From a virus: a DNA stretch of 60,065 nucleotides. The notes below the pieces were generated by a model, which was not told where the DNA came from, searched no databases, and saw only the letters and a program-made list of their open reading frames with translations. The stretch is from the IMG/VR virus record IMGVR_UViG_3300037507_003668, positions 1 through 60,065 of that record. One strand, 5' to 3'. Below are positions 1 to 8,548 of the stretch, piece after piece (positions within the stretch are counted from its first letter, which is position 1; every line of letters begins with the position of its first letter). Made by a program: the position numbers and the translations under genes.

Positions 1-1
1 T

Positions 2-508
2 ATGCTTGAAGAAAGTAAGAATCTTTTTGTGATGCAGAACAAGTTGCTTCGTAGATTGTCAAATGAAGTATGCGAACGTATAAAATGCGACGCCACATAC
101 AATACAAGAGGATATGAGCATTTTCTTTCTCAAAATTATGATAATATGACCGATGTTGAAAGAGATACTCACTCAGTCATACGTGGCACAACCACCAACT
201 CTATCAATATTGTAAATCAAGAGTTGGAGAAATGGATACAAGCGGACAGAGAGTTCAAGATAAATAGCGTAAAGGAATTACGCACTATTGATTTTGGCAG
301 TGAGTTTGCCAAACAACTAAATCAACTTGAACTACATCTAAACTTATGGCGAGACAAGTATAATGTATGGATGAACAACGAAAAACATTGTGTTGTATAT
401 CTTGATGATGAAATAGAACACGGTGTTGGTTTTCCAAAAGGCATAGAAGATATGGTAAATAAGGCATTATCTATACTAAGCAGTAAAGCCAAGTATAGTA
501 TCAAGTAA
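2..508 (+). CDS. Hypothetical protein, probably cut by the window edge
   Basis: An open frame of 168 codons runs from base 2 to a TAA at 508. The first ATG lies at the window edge, so the true start may be upstream. The product is charged and looks mostly helical, with no cysteine cluster, signal peptide or membrane segment. I recognise no family. It converges with the minus-strand phosphoesterase, and the two 3' ends overlap by 8 bases. It is one of few plus-strand genes in the window. Confidence 0.7.
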   Translation: MLEESKNLFVMQNKLLRRLSNEVCERIKCDATYNTRGYEHFLSQNYDNMTDVERDTHSVIRGTTTNSINIVNQELEKWIQADREFKINSVKELRTIDFGSEFAKQLNQLELHLNLWRDKYNVWMNNEKHCVVYLDDEIEHGVGFPKGIEDMVNKALSILSSKAKYSIK

Positions 509-1364
509 GATTATTCATCTCACTCTCGTTGATTGATATAGTACCAGCGTCTCTTAGATTTACGTGATGCATACTATCGTATATCTCAACGACGCCATTT
601 TCAATAACCATATAGTGATTACTGTCTGTATCTAAAGCATAATTTACGCTGAGTGGGTTCTTGAACTTGCGTTTATAGTATTCTGTGATTGGGCCTTGAT
701 ATATGCCGCCGCCTTTTTGCTGCACAAGTATATGCGGCACTCTATGTCTGCTATGTCCAACGATTTGATTTATATTCTTGATAGGAGAAAATGAATCCCA
801 ATCAACCCAGTTTATGCCACCGTATCTTTGCATACCACCTCTGTCCCATCCTGCACTAAACAGCATAGCATTTTCTCCATTTTTTGCTCGTTCTATGTCT
901 TCGGCTACTGCTTCTGACAGCACTTCATCTACAAACTCAAGTGAGTATTCTCTATCTGCATCCATAGCATCCGCCCACACTTGCCATATAGGCTTGGTCA
1001 ATCCCGCGTGGCTAAAAAGAAAGTTTTGCTCAATATGATATACTTTGAATCTGCTTTTATCTTCGTCAGTAAGTATCTTGTTTATTTGAATGTTTTTGCT
1101 GGTAGAATATCCACTACAGCGAAAGTTGATATTGTCTTTGTAGATGTATGAAGTATCGTGATTGCCAGTTAGAGCAATAATTTTGTCATTATACAACACT
1201 TTATCACGCAGCCAATTGGCAGTGTCAATGGCCTCGTAATCACTATCACCCCACGCATCAAAATAGTCACCCAGTAAAATACACTTGTCGTGTTTTACAT
1301 TTTCTATTAGGTGCTGTACCCTTCTGTATCTATGATGTATGTCACTAAGTACCAGTATTCTCAT
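501..1364 (-). CDS. Calcineurin-like metallophosphoesterase
   Basis: A 287-residue protein with the metal-binding motifs of the calcineurin-like phosphoesterase fold in order: SDIHH (residues 7-11), GDYFD (32-36), GNHD (67-70), SHAG (118-121) and GHS (203-205). These residues normally bind two metal ions and cleave phosphomonoesters or diesters. The layout resembles PrpE-like or diadenosine tetraphosphatase-like enzymes, but the substrate cannot be read from sequence. The ATG at 1364 is exactly 6 nt downstream of a TATATT -10 box with a TTGACA -35 box 16 nt further upstream, so the mRNA is predicted to be leaderless. It is one of three phosphoesterases of this fold in the window. Confidence 0.88.
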   Translation of the reverse strand: MRILVLSDIHHRYRRVQHLIENVKHDKCILLGDYFDAWGDSDYEAIDTANWLRDKVLYNDKIIALTGNHDTSYIYKDNINFRCSGYSTSKNIQINKILTDEDKSRFKVYHIEQNFLFSHAGLTKPIWQVWADAMDADREYSLEFVDEVLSEAVAEDIERAKNGENAMLFSAGWDRGGMQRYGGINWVDWDSFSPIKNINQIVGHSRHRVPHILVQQKGGGIYQGPITEYYKRKFKNPLSVNYALDTDSNHYMVIENGVVEIYDSMHHVNLRDAGTISINESEMNNLT

Positions 1365-1370
1365 AAAAAC

Positions 1371-1398
1371 AATATAGGGGGTACCTAAATTTTGTCAA
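1371..1398 (-). promoter_or_regulatory. Sigma70-type promoter, predicted leaderless transcript
   Basis: On the minus strand TTGACA (1393-1398) is followed after 16 nt by TATATT (1371-1376) and then, after 6 nt, by the ATG at 1364. Transcription starting about 7 nt after the -10 box would begin at the start codon. The spacer contains TTTAGGTACCCC, nearly the same as the spacer of the promoter at 13166, so the two may share a regulator. Confidence 0.7.
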
Positions 1399-1763
1399 GA
1401 ACGTTTCTTCTTTATATAATCGCTGTTTATGAAATCTTCTGGATTCATTGCTGCTTTCTTTTGATTGCAACTATGACAGCATACAGCAAAGTTAGATGGA
1501 CTAAATGGGTCACCTCCACCTGACTTGGGCATATAATGATCTACCGTGGCTTGTTCTCCACGTTTGGTAGATTTCATCTTTAGATTTGTTTTACCGCAAT
1601 AAGAACAAATCAAACAGCCCTTGATTTTTATTTCTTGTTTGAGAAAAGCGGCTCGGGCTCTATTCCATCGCTTACTCTCCATACTGGAATATACTTTGTT
1701 CAGTAATACCAGATGTGCATAACTTTTTATATGCACATCTTCCATATGGATAGTATGTTTCAT
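1395..1763 (-). CDS. HNH endonuclease
   Basis: A 122-residue protein with an HNH nuclease core: CSYC (residues 53-56), DHYMPKSGGG with the catalytic DH at 75-76, Asn 91 in PSNFAVCC, and CHSCNQKK (96-103). The two CxxC pairs should bind a structural zinc, while His76, Asn91 and a later residue form the metal-dependent nickase site. Such genes are often free-standing homing endonucleases in phages. The ATG at 1763 directly follows the stop codon of the gene upstream, suggesting translational coupling. The target is unknown. Confidence 0.88.
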   Translation of the reverse strand: MKHTIHMEDVHIKSYAHLVLLNKVYSSMESKRWNRARAAFLKQEIKIKGCLICSYCGKTNLKMKSTKRGEQATVDHYMPKSGGGDPFSPSNFAVCCHSCNQKKAAMNPEDFINSDYIKKKRS

Positions 1764-2078
1764 TTACCCAACCCGTGACGTTGGACCAGCCCAACCATAA
1801 CCTTCATCTCCTTTATCCATCTGGTCGCAAAGCAGTTGCTTCTTCTTAGGAGTGTTGTCAGGCTTGGTTGCTTCCCAAGTAATCTTGATGCTGTTCATAT
1901 GCTTTTCTGGCATATACGCCACACGAATACCATTTGTGGCAAACGTATGGGCAAAATCTTGCAGCGTCATTTTCTTCAGTTGTTCAATATCAAACTTGCC
2001 GCCAGATTCAACGATGGAATTTCCCATCATATGATAAAAATCATCTTTACAAAGTTGTTTTCTAATATCGTTATTCAT
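1764..2078 (-). CDS. Hypothetical protein, 104 aa
   Basis: I start this gene at the ATG at 2078, four bases after the upstream stop, because the longer frame to 2138 would overlap the upstream gene by 56 bases. The protein is small and soluble, with a helical N-terminal half and a GYGWAGPTSR tail. No known motif is seen. It lies in a tight minus-strand run between the HNH gene and an unknown 248-residue protein. Confidence 0.65.
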   Translation of the reverse strand: MNNDIRKQLCKDDFYHMMGNSIVESGGKFDIEQLKKMTLQDFAHTFATNGIRVAYMPEKHMNSIKITWEATKPDNTPKKKQLLCDQMDKGDEGYGWAGPTSRVG

Positions 2079-2082
2079 AAAA

Positions 2083-2829
2083 TTATGCCCAGAAGAAGTT
2101 TCTGTTTTCAACAATCCATACAAGCCACTTGGTGTCAAGTTCTTCTAGTTCTTTTTCAAGACGATTGACTTCACCATATGCTTCTTCATATGTAGCAGAT
2201 GCGTTGATAGACATTTCCGCACTTGGATATGATGCTTCTATCTTTTTTTCATATTCGCCGCGATCAAACTTGATATAATCATAACACTCTCTAAGTTCTT
2301 TCTCAAACTTGGCGTGAATCTCACTTGAGTTGATATAATCAACAGTCTCAAAGCAGTTTTCCTGCTCTACAAAATGTAGCACCATCGTAAAATTTACGTG
2401 TGGAATGAGCCATACTTTATCTGTCCAAGTATTTGGAATATCCTTGTTCAGCCAACGTTGTTTAGGAAACATAGTACATTCTATGTTTCTATAAAACCAA
2501 TCGTGCATTCGACGATACGTAAAGCGAACAAGTATCTTGTTTCGTATAAAATACTGAACTGGATACTTCTTTCGTAGATACTTGTTTACTTCGCTGTCGC
2601 TGCGAAAAAGTTCTCTAACATCGCTGGTATGCGGCTTTAGATACCAGAAATACCATAGATGTCTATCCTTATATGGCAACTTCTTGTAATCTTCCAATGT
2701 GTCGCAACATACATATTCGTATAGTATATCGTCCATACTCTCTAGAACATTTACAATCTTGTCCTTTAGCGTAGGCTTGTATTCGCCGTCTGGCATTTTG
2801 ATTGCCTGCATTCTTTGTTGAAAACTCAT
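2083..2829 (-). CDS. Hypothetical protein, 248 aa
   Basis: A soluble protein rich in aromatic residues (many Trp and Tyr in the middle part, for example HLWYFWYLKPH near residue 60) and ending in a probable coiled coil (about residues 205-240, with repeated E and L). The start ATG overlaps the stop of the upstream RNase Z-like gene by four bases (ATGA), so the two are probably co-translated. No family recognised. Confidence 0.72.
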   Translation of the reverse strand: MSFQQRMQAIKMPDGEYKPTLKDKIVNVLESMDDILYEYVCCDTLEDYKKLPYKDRHLWYFWYLKPHTSDVRELFRSDSEVNKYLRKKYPVQYFIRNKILVRFTYRRMHDWFYRNIECTMFPKQRWLNKDIPNTWTDKVWLIPHVNFTMVLHFVEQENCFETVDYINSSEIHAKFEKELRECYDYIKFDRGEYEKKIEASYPSAEMSINASATYEEAYGEVNRLEKELEELDTKWLVWIVENRNFFWA

Positions 2830-3674
2830 AAGTCATTTACTTTGTGCGGGTTGATAAACTTGACGCCGCTGTATTTGTTGTTCTCTACAAGATTGTTATA
2901 GTTGTAGCGACCAGACAAATGAGCAGCAATCATATTTTTAGCACGAATACCTTGGCAGAAATTATATGCTTCGTCAAGAGTAAAATGCGTAGGATCATCT
3001 CTATCTTTAGCATCAAGAAAAGTACAATCCATTATAATATCCTTCACATCCATCAATTCGGTAGTATCACCGATTTGATAAGCATCAAGGCAATAAGCAA
3101 ACAGATTAGCACGATAAGTTTCGTTGAGTTTATCGCTGGTAACTCCTCTGCGAATAAAAGAAGGAATGTCCAATCCTTGATACTCTTTCTTTAGTCGAGT
3201 ACGGTTCTCGTAAATGACATAACCAAGTGTGCTTTTGTTCTTTTGATGCTTCATATCAACCGCACGCAAAAACTGCTTGTTGCCAAGATCAAGTTCAAAT
3301 CCAGATGAAATAGGCACAAACTTCAGATCATAACGCAACCAGTTGCCAGCACGAAGTTTGCAAAACTGAATAAGGTCGTTCATCAAATAGTTGTCTTCTG
3401 GATAATATACCGTAAGAGGTTTGTTATTATCCATTGTATCAACATTGCGACTCATACCTCTGCCAGCATTTCGGCAACCAATAATACTTGGCAATCCAAG
3501 AGTATGATCACCGTGATCGTGGGAAATGAAAATCTTATCAATACCAGCAAGAAAGTTGCCAATGCTTGTAGCAGCACCCTCGCCGCAATCAAACATAAGA
3601 TTGCGAGTTTTGTCGTGACACCAGTTGCTATATAGTGCCTTGCTAAAAACAGAAATGTTGAGACCGTTATTCAC
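2826..3674 (-). CDS. RNase Z-like metallo-beta-lactamase fold hydrolase
   Basis: A 282-residue protein with the metallo-beta-lactamase signature HDHGDH (residues 52-57) after a FDCGEG strand-turn (28-33), a DCTFLD metal-binding segment, and AHLSGRY near the C terminus. The last motif resembles the H-x-S-x-R-Y motif of tRNase Z. In bacteria RNase Z trims tRNA 3' ends, or acts as a phosphodiesterase. All nine tRNAs in this window already encode CCA, so a processing role is possible but unproven. The frame begins with GTG at 3674. No ATG is available near this point that keeps the first beta strand. TTGACA (3705-3710) lies upstream, but no clear -10 is seen at normal spacing. A competence-type or phosphorylcholine esterase-type MBL protein is the alternative. 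Confidence 0.75.
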   Translation of the reverse strand: MNNGLNISVFSKALYSNWCHDKTRNLMFDCGEGAATSIGNFLAGIDKIFISHDHGDHTLGLPSIIGCRNAGRGMSRNVDTMDNNKPLTVYYPEDNYLMNDLIQFCKLRAGNWLRYDLKFVPISSGFELDLGNKQFLRAVDMKHQKNKSTLGYVIYENRTRLKKEYQGLDIPSFIRRGVTSDKLNETYRANLFAYCLDAYQIGDTTELMDVKDIIMDCTFLDAKDRDDPTHFTLDEAYNFCQGIRAKNMIAAHLSGRYNYNNLVENNKYSGVKFINPHKVNDL

Positions 3675-3706
3675 AGCCTATACATTGATCTAGTTTTTAT
3701 AGAATG

Positions 3707-4423
3707 TCAAGAGATTTTCGCAACTTCTACGCAAGATAATCTAACTCTATTATTATAAAACGGAAAATACACATAGAAATTATCAGGTAATGAAATTCCA
3801 CTTGCCCAAGGAACGGTTCCACTTCCAGATGGCAATGATGCCCAACCTGTATCATCTGTTACCAATTTTGAATGCAAGTCGTTCAAAGAGGTACCGGCTG
3901 AAGCAGTTAATTTTTTATATGAAATTGCCACGTTTTGGGAAGCAGACCCAGAATTTTGCAAAACAAGTTTTAACCCGTAAAATGCTGTATTTGTTGTTGC
4001 GTTATTGGTCTCTATGGAAGTTGTTGTTCCGGTGCCGGATGTTGGTGCGTATATGCCAGCGGAACCAGATGATGCACCGGCAAACATATGAGTTACACTT
4101 GATACGGTTTGACCGGCTCGCGCTGTGCTTGCCATACTAGACGTAGTCACGGTCATAGCACCTATAAAATTGGTACCGCTTGTTCCAGGAAAATCGCTTC
4201 CATCGGACTTAAGTCCAAAATAAATTCTATCAGAATTTGACAGCACGCTGACAGTTTCGAACGTAACGGATCCACTGTCTCCAGTCTCACTCGTGTAATT
4301 GAATAGCATACCTACTCTAACTTGATTCCACGTTCCTAAGTTTAAAGGACGAACGAAAGATTCTCTTACTCCCAACAAAAGTAAATTTTCGGTATTTGAA
4401 GATTGATATATTATTTTTGCCAT
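3707..4423 (-). CDS. Probable virion or tail-associated protein
   Basis: A 238-residue protein rich in Ser, Thr, Gly and Asn with many short beta strands and no cysteine cluster, signal peptide or membrane segment. This composition is typical of phage tail, fibre or decoration proteins, but no family is recognised. It follows another low-complexity virion-like gene (4442-5296) in the same direction and may be cotranscribed with it. Confidence 0.6.
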   Translation of the reverse strand: MAKIIYQSSNTENLLLLGVRESFVRPLNLGTWNQVRVGMLFNYTSETGDSGSVTFETVSVLSNSDRIYFGLKSDGSDFPGTSGTNFIGAMTVTTSSMASTARAGQTVSSVTHMFAGASSGSAGIYAPTSGTGTTTSIETNNATTNTAFYGLKLVLQNSGSASQNVAISYKKLTASAGTSLNDLHSKLVTDDTGWASLPSGSGTVPWASGISLPDNFYVYFPFYNNRVRLSCVEVAKIS

Positions 4424-4441
4424 ATATGTCCTTAATCGTTG

Positions 4442-5296
4442 TTAAAATATTGATCCGCTGTCTCTCCATATTCCACTACCGCTTGTCAGCGTTGTTATGG
4501 TTCCAACCGAATACGACTCAAAATTATCGCTTCCGGTTGGATAAAATGACGCAGTAATAACCCCATCGCCTCCCCATATTCCACTTCCGCTAGATAACAA
4601 CGTAATATCTCCCAGAGAATATTCTTCAAAATCGTCCGATGCTGTTGTATCAACGGTAGTGCTACTAGGTGTTACAGTGGATGTCAGTGTAGGAGTTGGA
4701 GAGGGTGTGGTGCTTATTGAGAGAGTCACAGATGGCGTCACCGTTGGCGTCGGCGTTGTTGTTGCCGTTACTGTTGGAGTTACGGTAGAGGTTAGTGTCG
4801 GAGTCACAGATGGCGTCACCGTTGGCGTCGGCGTTGTTGTTGCCGTTACTGTTGGCGTTACGGTAGAGGTTAGCGTCGGGGTTGGAGAAGGGGTAGTGCT
4901 TATTGAAGGAGTGATAGATGGTGTTATACTAGGGGTCGGTGTTACGGTGGGCGTTGGAGTTGGAGACCTACCTATCAATTCTTCCGTTTTCAACGATTTA
5001 TACGCCAAAAACTTCCAACCTACTGCGTTATTTCCCTCGCCCTGCTTTATCCATAGTTCATATGGTTCTGAAAATACGATATCGTTATTTTGTATAGTAG
5101 GAAACCAAGTTTCATTTTGATATGCCAAAGCAAAACTACGTTTTCTTACGTCTATTTTTTGCCTATCACTACCTCGTATAAGATAAAATCTATCATTACC
5201 TTCACGATAAAAGTATGTACCAGGAAAAGCAGAAATAACTTTTTCTGGATTGGCAAAATCTAACTCAACTTGTAACGTCAAAGGCAAAAATCTCAT
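4442..5296 (-). CDS. Pro/Thr-repeat protein, probable virion fibre or adhesin
   Basis: A 284-residue protein in three parts. Residues 1-108 look globular and rich in aromatics. Residues about 110-225 are an almost pure Pro-Thr-Ser-Val linker (units such as TPTPTVTPSVTP). The C terminus holds two copies of a DNFESYSVG...SGSGIW motif (about 228-250 and 258-280) and ends abruptly just after the second copy. The linker is encoded by near-identical DNA repeats, so its length probably varies between relatives. Pro-Thr linkers of this kind are found in phage tail and capsid surface proteins and may be O-glycosylated. No signal peptide is present. Function is inferred from composition only. Confidence 0.65.
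   Translation of the reverse strand: MRFLPLTLQVELDFANPEKVISAFPGTYFYREGNDRFYLIRGSDRQKIDVRKRSFALAYQNETWFPTIQNNDIVFSEPYELWIKQGEGNNAVGWKFLAYKSLKTEELIGRSPTPTPTVTPTPSITPSITPSISTTPSPTPTLTSTVTPTVTATTTPTPTVTPSVTPTLTSTVTPTVTATTTPTPTVTPSVTLSISTTPSPTPTLTSTVTPSSTTVDTTASDDFEEYSLGDITLLSSGSGIWGGDGVITASFYPTGSDNFESYSVGTITTLTSGSGIWRDSGSIF
4723..4878. repeat. Tandem 78-bp repeat encoding the Pro/Thr linker
   Basis: Two adjacent 78-bp units (4723-4800 and 4801-4878) are almost identical, differing at a few bases. Flanking stretches at about 4683-4722 and 4870-4925 resemble each other as well, so a larger nested duplication is visible. The unit is 26 codons, so a gain or loss keeps the reading frame. Confidence 0.8.
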
Positions 5297-5337
5297 ATAT
5301 AATAAATATTAGATTGTTACACCTTTGAGTTATTATA

Positions 5338-5643
5338 TTATTGCTGTGAAGGCGTGGTCAAGTTCTCTATTTCTTTTATGACCTCGTTGAGTACCTTTTT
5401 GCGACTATTGATGACAGCGTCGTATTTCTTCATCTTCTTCAACTTTACGCCAAGTATCTTATCAAACTTATCTTTTTGCTTTTTATAAACCTGAAAAATC
5501 TTGTCTTTTTCGGTATTATAATCAGATATTTCTTCTTCTACCTTCTTCTTCCACTCATTGAGCAAATACATCTTCTTTTCATCAGTTATTTGATCGTTTG
5601 GCGTCGCCTTGATTTCGTCTTGTATAACATTTTCTGTGCTCAT
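5338..5643 (-). CDS. Coiled-coil hypothetical protein, 101 aa
   Basis: A highly charged protein rich in Lys and Glu and predicted to be almost wholly helical, with heptad-like spacing between residues 25 and 95. Its ATG overlaps the stop of the upstream HTH/HNH-like gene (ATGA at 5640-5643). Scaffold, chaperone or inhibitor roles are all possible, and nothing in the sequence decides between them. Confidence 0.65.
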   Translation of the reverse strand: MSTENVIQDEIKATPNDQITDEKKMYLLNEWKKKVEEEISDYNTEKDKIFQVYKKQKDKFDKILGVKLKKMKKYDAVINSRKKVLNEVIKEIENLTTPSQQ

Positions 5644-6266
5644 GGTTGGTTTTCGTTTTGAACTTGTATCTTGATGTCGTTTAATTCTTCTTCAGATAGT
5701 TGTATGTTTTCTGGCGATATTTCATTTGGCTGCGGCGTTCCATCTTCTTCGCCATCTTCAACTGCTGTATCAAGTTCTTTTATCTTAAATGTCTTTTTAC
5801 AACCAAACGGATTATTTACATATAAAAAGTAGCAGTTATAGCACAATAGTTCAAGATTGTCTCGCAGTTTGTTTTTTCTGTTGCCGTCTATATAGTTCAG
5901 CAATAATGGCGTGGCATTATCTATTCTGCGTGTATCAAAATTACACTTATTACATTTTTCTTCTATGCGATTAGAACGTATTAATCTTACTTTGAGCCTG
6001 TTTGTGCTATAGTTTGGATGTTTGTTGGCTAATATTTGAGCAAGTGGATACTTTCCGCTGTCTTCATTTTTGATGGCTTTGCTTATTCCTTTACCAGCCA
6101 TATTGGCAACTCTGCCATATACTCCATACATTTTGGCATATTTTCTATATGTCATGAACGAAACGCCCAACTTGCGGGCACATTCGGCTTCTGTCTTGCT
6201 TATGCTTTGTGCCGCAAGAACTTCGCTTTCAAGCAGCATTTTTCTTGGTCTTCCTTTTATTAGCAT
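5640..6266 (-). CDS. HTH protein with a degenerate HNH/zinc domain
   Basis: A 208-residue protein. Residues 10-48 look like a helix-turn-helix (ESEVLAAQ...CARKLGVSFMTYRKY). Residues 100-150 follow the HNH plan: CNKC (105-108), LLLNYIDGNRKN (121-132), NLELLCYNCYF (137-147). In active HNH enzymes the central segment reads close to LHHIDGN and the end reads CxxCH. Here those histidines are Asn or Tyr, so cleavage is unlikely while both CxxC pairs remain. The tail is acidic. A DNA-binding or regulatory role derived from a homing endonuclease is my inference. Confidence 0.7.
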   Translation of the reverse strand: MLIKGRPRKMLLESEVLAAQSISKTEAECARKLGVSFMTYRKYAKMYGVYGRVANMAGKGISKAIKNEDSGKYPLAQILANKHPNYSTNRLKVRLIRSNRIEEKCNKCNFDTRRIDNATPLLLNYIDGNRKNKLRDNLELLCYNCYFLYVNNPFGCKKTFKIKELDTAVEDGEEDGTPQPNEISPENIQLSEEELNDIKIQVQNENQP

Positions 6267-6269
6267 ATA

Positions 6270-6539
6270 TTATACAACCTTTTTATTGTTTGCTTTTGAA
6301 ATGATAGTATCTGTTGGATTTACTACAGCGACAAAGTCGCCAAGGTGTTTTTTATTTACAAGAAAACTTTCATTCTTTGTCCATATGAAAATATAGTTGT
6401 CTTGTTCGTGATAGCAGCATTGCTTGAATACTTGTGTGCCTACATCCTTGATATGTAGATAAAGCGTTTCACTAAAGTCTTCTGGTGTTATATGACTTCC
6501 CCAATCTGATTGTAGTTGTAACGCTTGTTTTTTTGTCAT
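6270..6539 (-). CDS. Hypothetical protein, 89 aa
   Basis: I chose the ATG at 6539 because it overlaps the upstream stop as ATGA. A GTG three codons earlier is possible but less likely. The product is a small soluble alpha/beta protein without recognised motifs. It sits in the same minus-strand run as the helicase and the HTH/zinc protein. Confidence 0.65.
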   Translation of the reverse strand: MTKKQALQLQSDWGSHITPEDFSETLYLHIKDVGTQVFKQCCYHEQDNYIFIWTKNESFLVNKKHLGDFVAVVNPTDTIISKANNKKVV

Positions 6540-6895
6540 TTGTCCCACTCCGACATTCCCATATCATCAACAGCCAAATCGTTTCCGGTTTGTGCCTTGT
6601 AGTTTTTTCGCAAATCTTGTGCCAATGAGTATTGAGCCGCATTGTTTAGACACAGATAGGCATTCACAAACTTTTCCGTCTTTGCTTTCTTGCTTTTTCT
6701 AATTACAAGCATGGCACCAATATTGAAATTGTCTGTCTTCTCCATTTCTTGTTCAATGGCTCGTGTGCCCGCTTCGATGATTTGAACTTCTTCTGTATCA
6801 AATGCATTAGTATCCAATGATACTGTTTGTACCCAGTCCGGGCCTTCAACATAGTATGTTACATTCTTTGTTTTAGAACTCATTTCATTATTCAT
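6536..6895 (-). CDS. Hypothetical protein, 119 aa
   Basis: A small soluble protein with a beta-rich N-terminal half and a helical C-terminal part ending in an acidic tail. A TATTTATA motif lies one base before the ATG at 6895. An internal ATG four codons downstream (6883) is an alternative start. No family recognised. It lies directly downstream of the SF2 helicase gene. Confidence 0.65.
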   Translation of the reverse strand: MNNEMSSKTKNVTYYVEGPDWVQTVSLDTNAFDTEEVQIIEAGTRAIEQEMEKTDNFNIGAMLVIRKSKKAKTEKFVNAYLCLNNAAQYSLAQDLRKNYKAQTGNDLAVDDMGMSEWDK

Positions 6896-6904
6896 ATATA
6901 AATA

Positions 6905-8548
6905 TCAGTTAAAATCTGTTCCTATTGAAACATCGCCATCATTTATTGTGTCGAGTGCTTGTAGTTTTATTTTTACTTTTTCGCATACTTCTTCTTCGAC
7001 GGTGTTGGCAACAAACACTATTTTTTGTAGTGCCTTTGTCTTACCACCTTCACGCCATACTCTACCAAGTGCCTGGCGTAAGTCAACAGCAGAAGGTGTT
7101 GGAGACAATAAAGCTATTCTTGGATAGTTTCCATTTAGATCGTGCAGAGATAAGCCAGCACCGCCAGCCTTTACATTGATTATAATAACTCTTTTTTTAT
7201 CTGCTTGGAAGTCGGCAATGTTTCTATCACGCTCTTCGCCCTTGTTTTCTCCCCATACAACGCAGTTTGTATCCAATCTCTTGCTAAGTGCTCGCACAGT
7301 TTCGCTGAAGTTTACAAATATTGCCACACTCATGCCATCTTCTATCGCATCCTCTGCCATTTCAACAAACAACGGAACCTTGATAAGTTCTGCCTGCTGT
7401 CTGGCACGCAGCATTATTGTCATAGCATTTAGTTTATATTCTTTGGTATTCTTACATACAGCCTTTAGATATGCGAGTTCTTTGTCCATTTCCTCGTATA
7501 TCTTCTTTAGTTCTTTCTCTGATTGTTCATCTATGTTATATGCTTCAGCAAGCACATCGCAGTCGGGAAATCCTTTGATGTCTTCACGGCGTATTCTTAC
7601 GCCACGTTCCAAAAACAAATCAGCGTGTAGTTTTCTCAATACATCCTTGTCTCCATTGAACTCCCAACCAAATCTACCTTTTTCACAACCGTGTTCACGC
7701 AAAAATGTTGTCCATTTGCCGTTCTTGTATATTCCTGTAATAAGTCCTACAGTTTTTAGTTCTATAGGATTGATGGCATTAGTGGCACTACAACATAGTA
7801 TCTTATATCCTTGCTTGTATGCTGCAATAGCAATTTCGGAGTTGATAGTGCCGTGTCCTTTTAGACGATGACTTTCATCAAATATGATAAGAGTATTCTT
7901 GGCTATGTTCCATTGAAAATACTCTCGGTTGCTTGTGCGGCTGACTGGCTTCCAACAACCAATCTCCTTATATTTCCCCGTCTTTACCGACTCATAGTTG
8001 AGTATAAACTCTGGCTTCAATCCATAATGCTTGGTAATAACTTTTTGCCACGAAGATATAACTGCCTTGGGACATACCACTGCGATTTTCATACCAAGCT
8101 CTCTTGCCACAGCAACCGCAGCATATGTTTTTCCTGCACCAGTATCACTGCCATCAAGTGCTGCTCCGTGAACCTTGATCGCCGCACACAACTTGCCTAC
8201 GATGGGAACTTGAAACTCTCTTAGCCCCGTCGTCTGCTTAACCTGATAATCTTCAAGATTGCTCTGTGTAGGAATATCAACCTTCTTAGCAGGATTATCT
8301 TGCCCAAAATCTTGCCGAAAATCTGACTTATAAGTCTGCCATTCATATAATGCCCATTGATTGAGTTTGTTTTTTCCGATGCTATATCCCTGTGCCTTCA
8401 ACTTTACTTTATTATTGTTCCAAAATACAAAAAACCCCTCAAGATAATCTTGAGGTATAACCCACCAGCGAACCCACTTTTGACCATACTTAGTGTATGT
8501 CTTGTTGGGTTCTGACCAGTTGATGAATAGTTTTTTGTCAGTTCCCAT
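6905..8548 (-). CDS. SF2/SNF2-like DNA helicase (UvsW-like)
   Basis: A protein of about 547 residues with superfamily 2 motifs in order: DTGAGKT Walker A, AVVCPK (Ia), FDESHR (Walker B, DESH form), CCSATN (III), IFVNFSET (IV), VKAGGAGLSL (V) and QALGRVWREG (VI). These show an ATP-driven double-stranded DNA translocase or branch-migration enzyme of the SNF2/UvsW type, which in T4-like phages acts in recombination and fork regression. The longer frame starts at 8584 but would overlap the upstream gene by 47 bases, so I prefer the ATG at 8548, which overlaps by 11. The C-terminal about 20 residues are outside the helicase fold. Confidence 0.88.
   Translation of the reverse strand: MGTDKKLFINWSEPNKTYTKYGQKWVRWWVIPQDYLEGFFVFWNNNKVKLKAQGYSIGKNKLNQWALYEWQTYKSDFRQDFGQDNPAKKVDIPTQSNLEDYQVKQTTGLREFQVPIVGKLCAAIKVHGAALDGSDTGAGKTYAAVAVARELGMKIAVVCPKAVISSWQKVITKHYGLKPEFILNYESVKTGKYKEIGCWKPVSRTSNREYFQWNIAKNTLIIFDESHRLKGHGTINSEIAIAAYKQGYKILCCSATNAINPIELKTVGLITGIYKNGKWTTFLREHGCEKGRFGWEFNGDKDVLRKLHADLFLERGVRIRREDIKGFPDCDVLAEAYNIDEQSEKELKKIYEEMDKELAYLKAVCKNTKEYKLNAMTIMLRARQQAELIKVPLFVEMAEDAIEDGMSVAIFVNFSETVRALSKRLDTNCVVWGENKGEERDRNIADFQADKKRVIIINVKAGGAGLSLHDLNGNYPRIALLSPTPSAVDLRQALGRVWREGGKTKALQKIVFVANTVEEEVCEKVKIKLQALDTINDGDVSIGTDFN

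Noticed and set aside
4659-5120. A plus-strand frame of 153 codons rich in Val and Gly.
   Set aside because: It is the reverse reading of the Pro-Thr repeat gene and has no ribosome site.
8427-8458. A hairpin with a T run that looks like a terminator.
   Set aside because: It lies inside the helicase gene, in a coding segment, with no gene end nearby.
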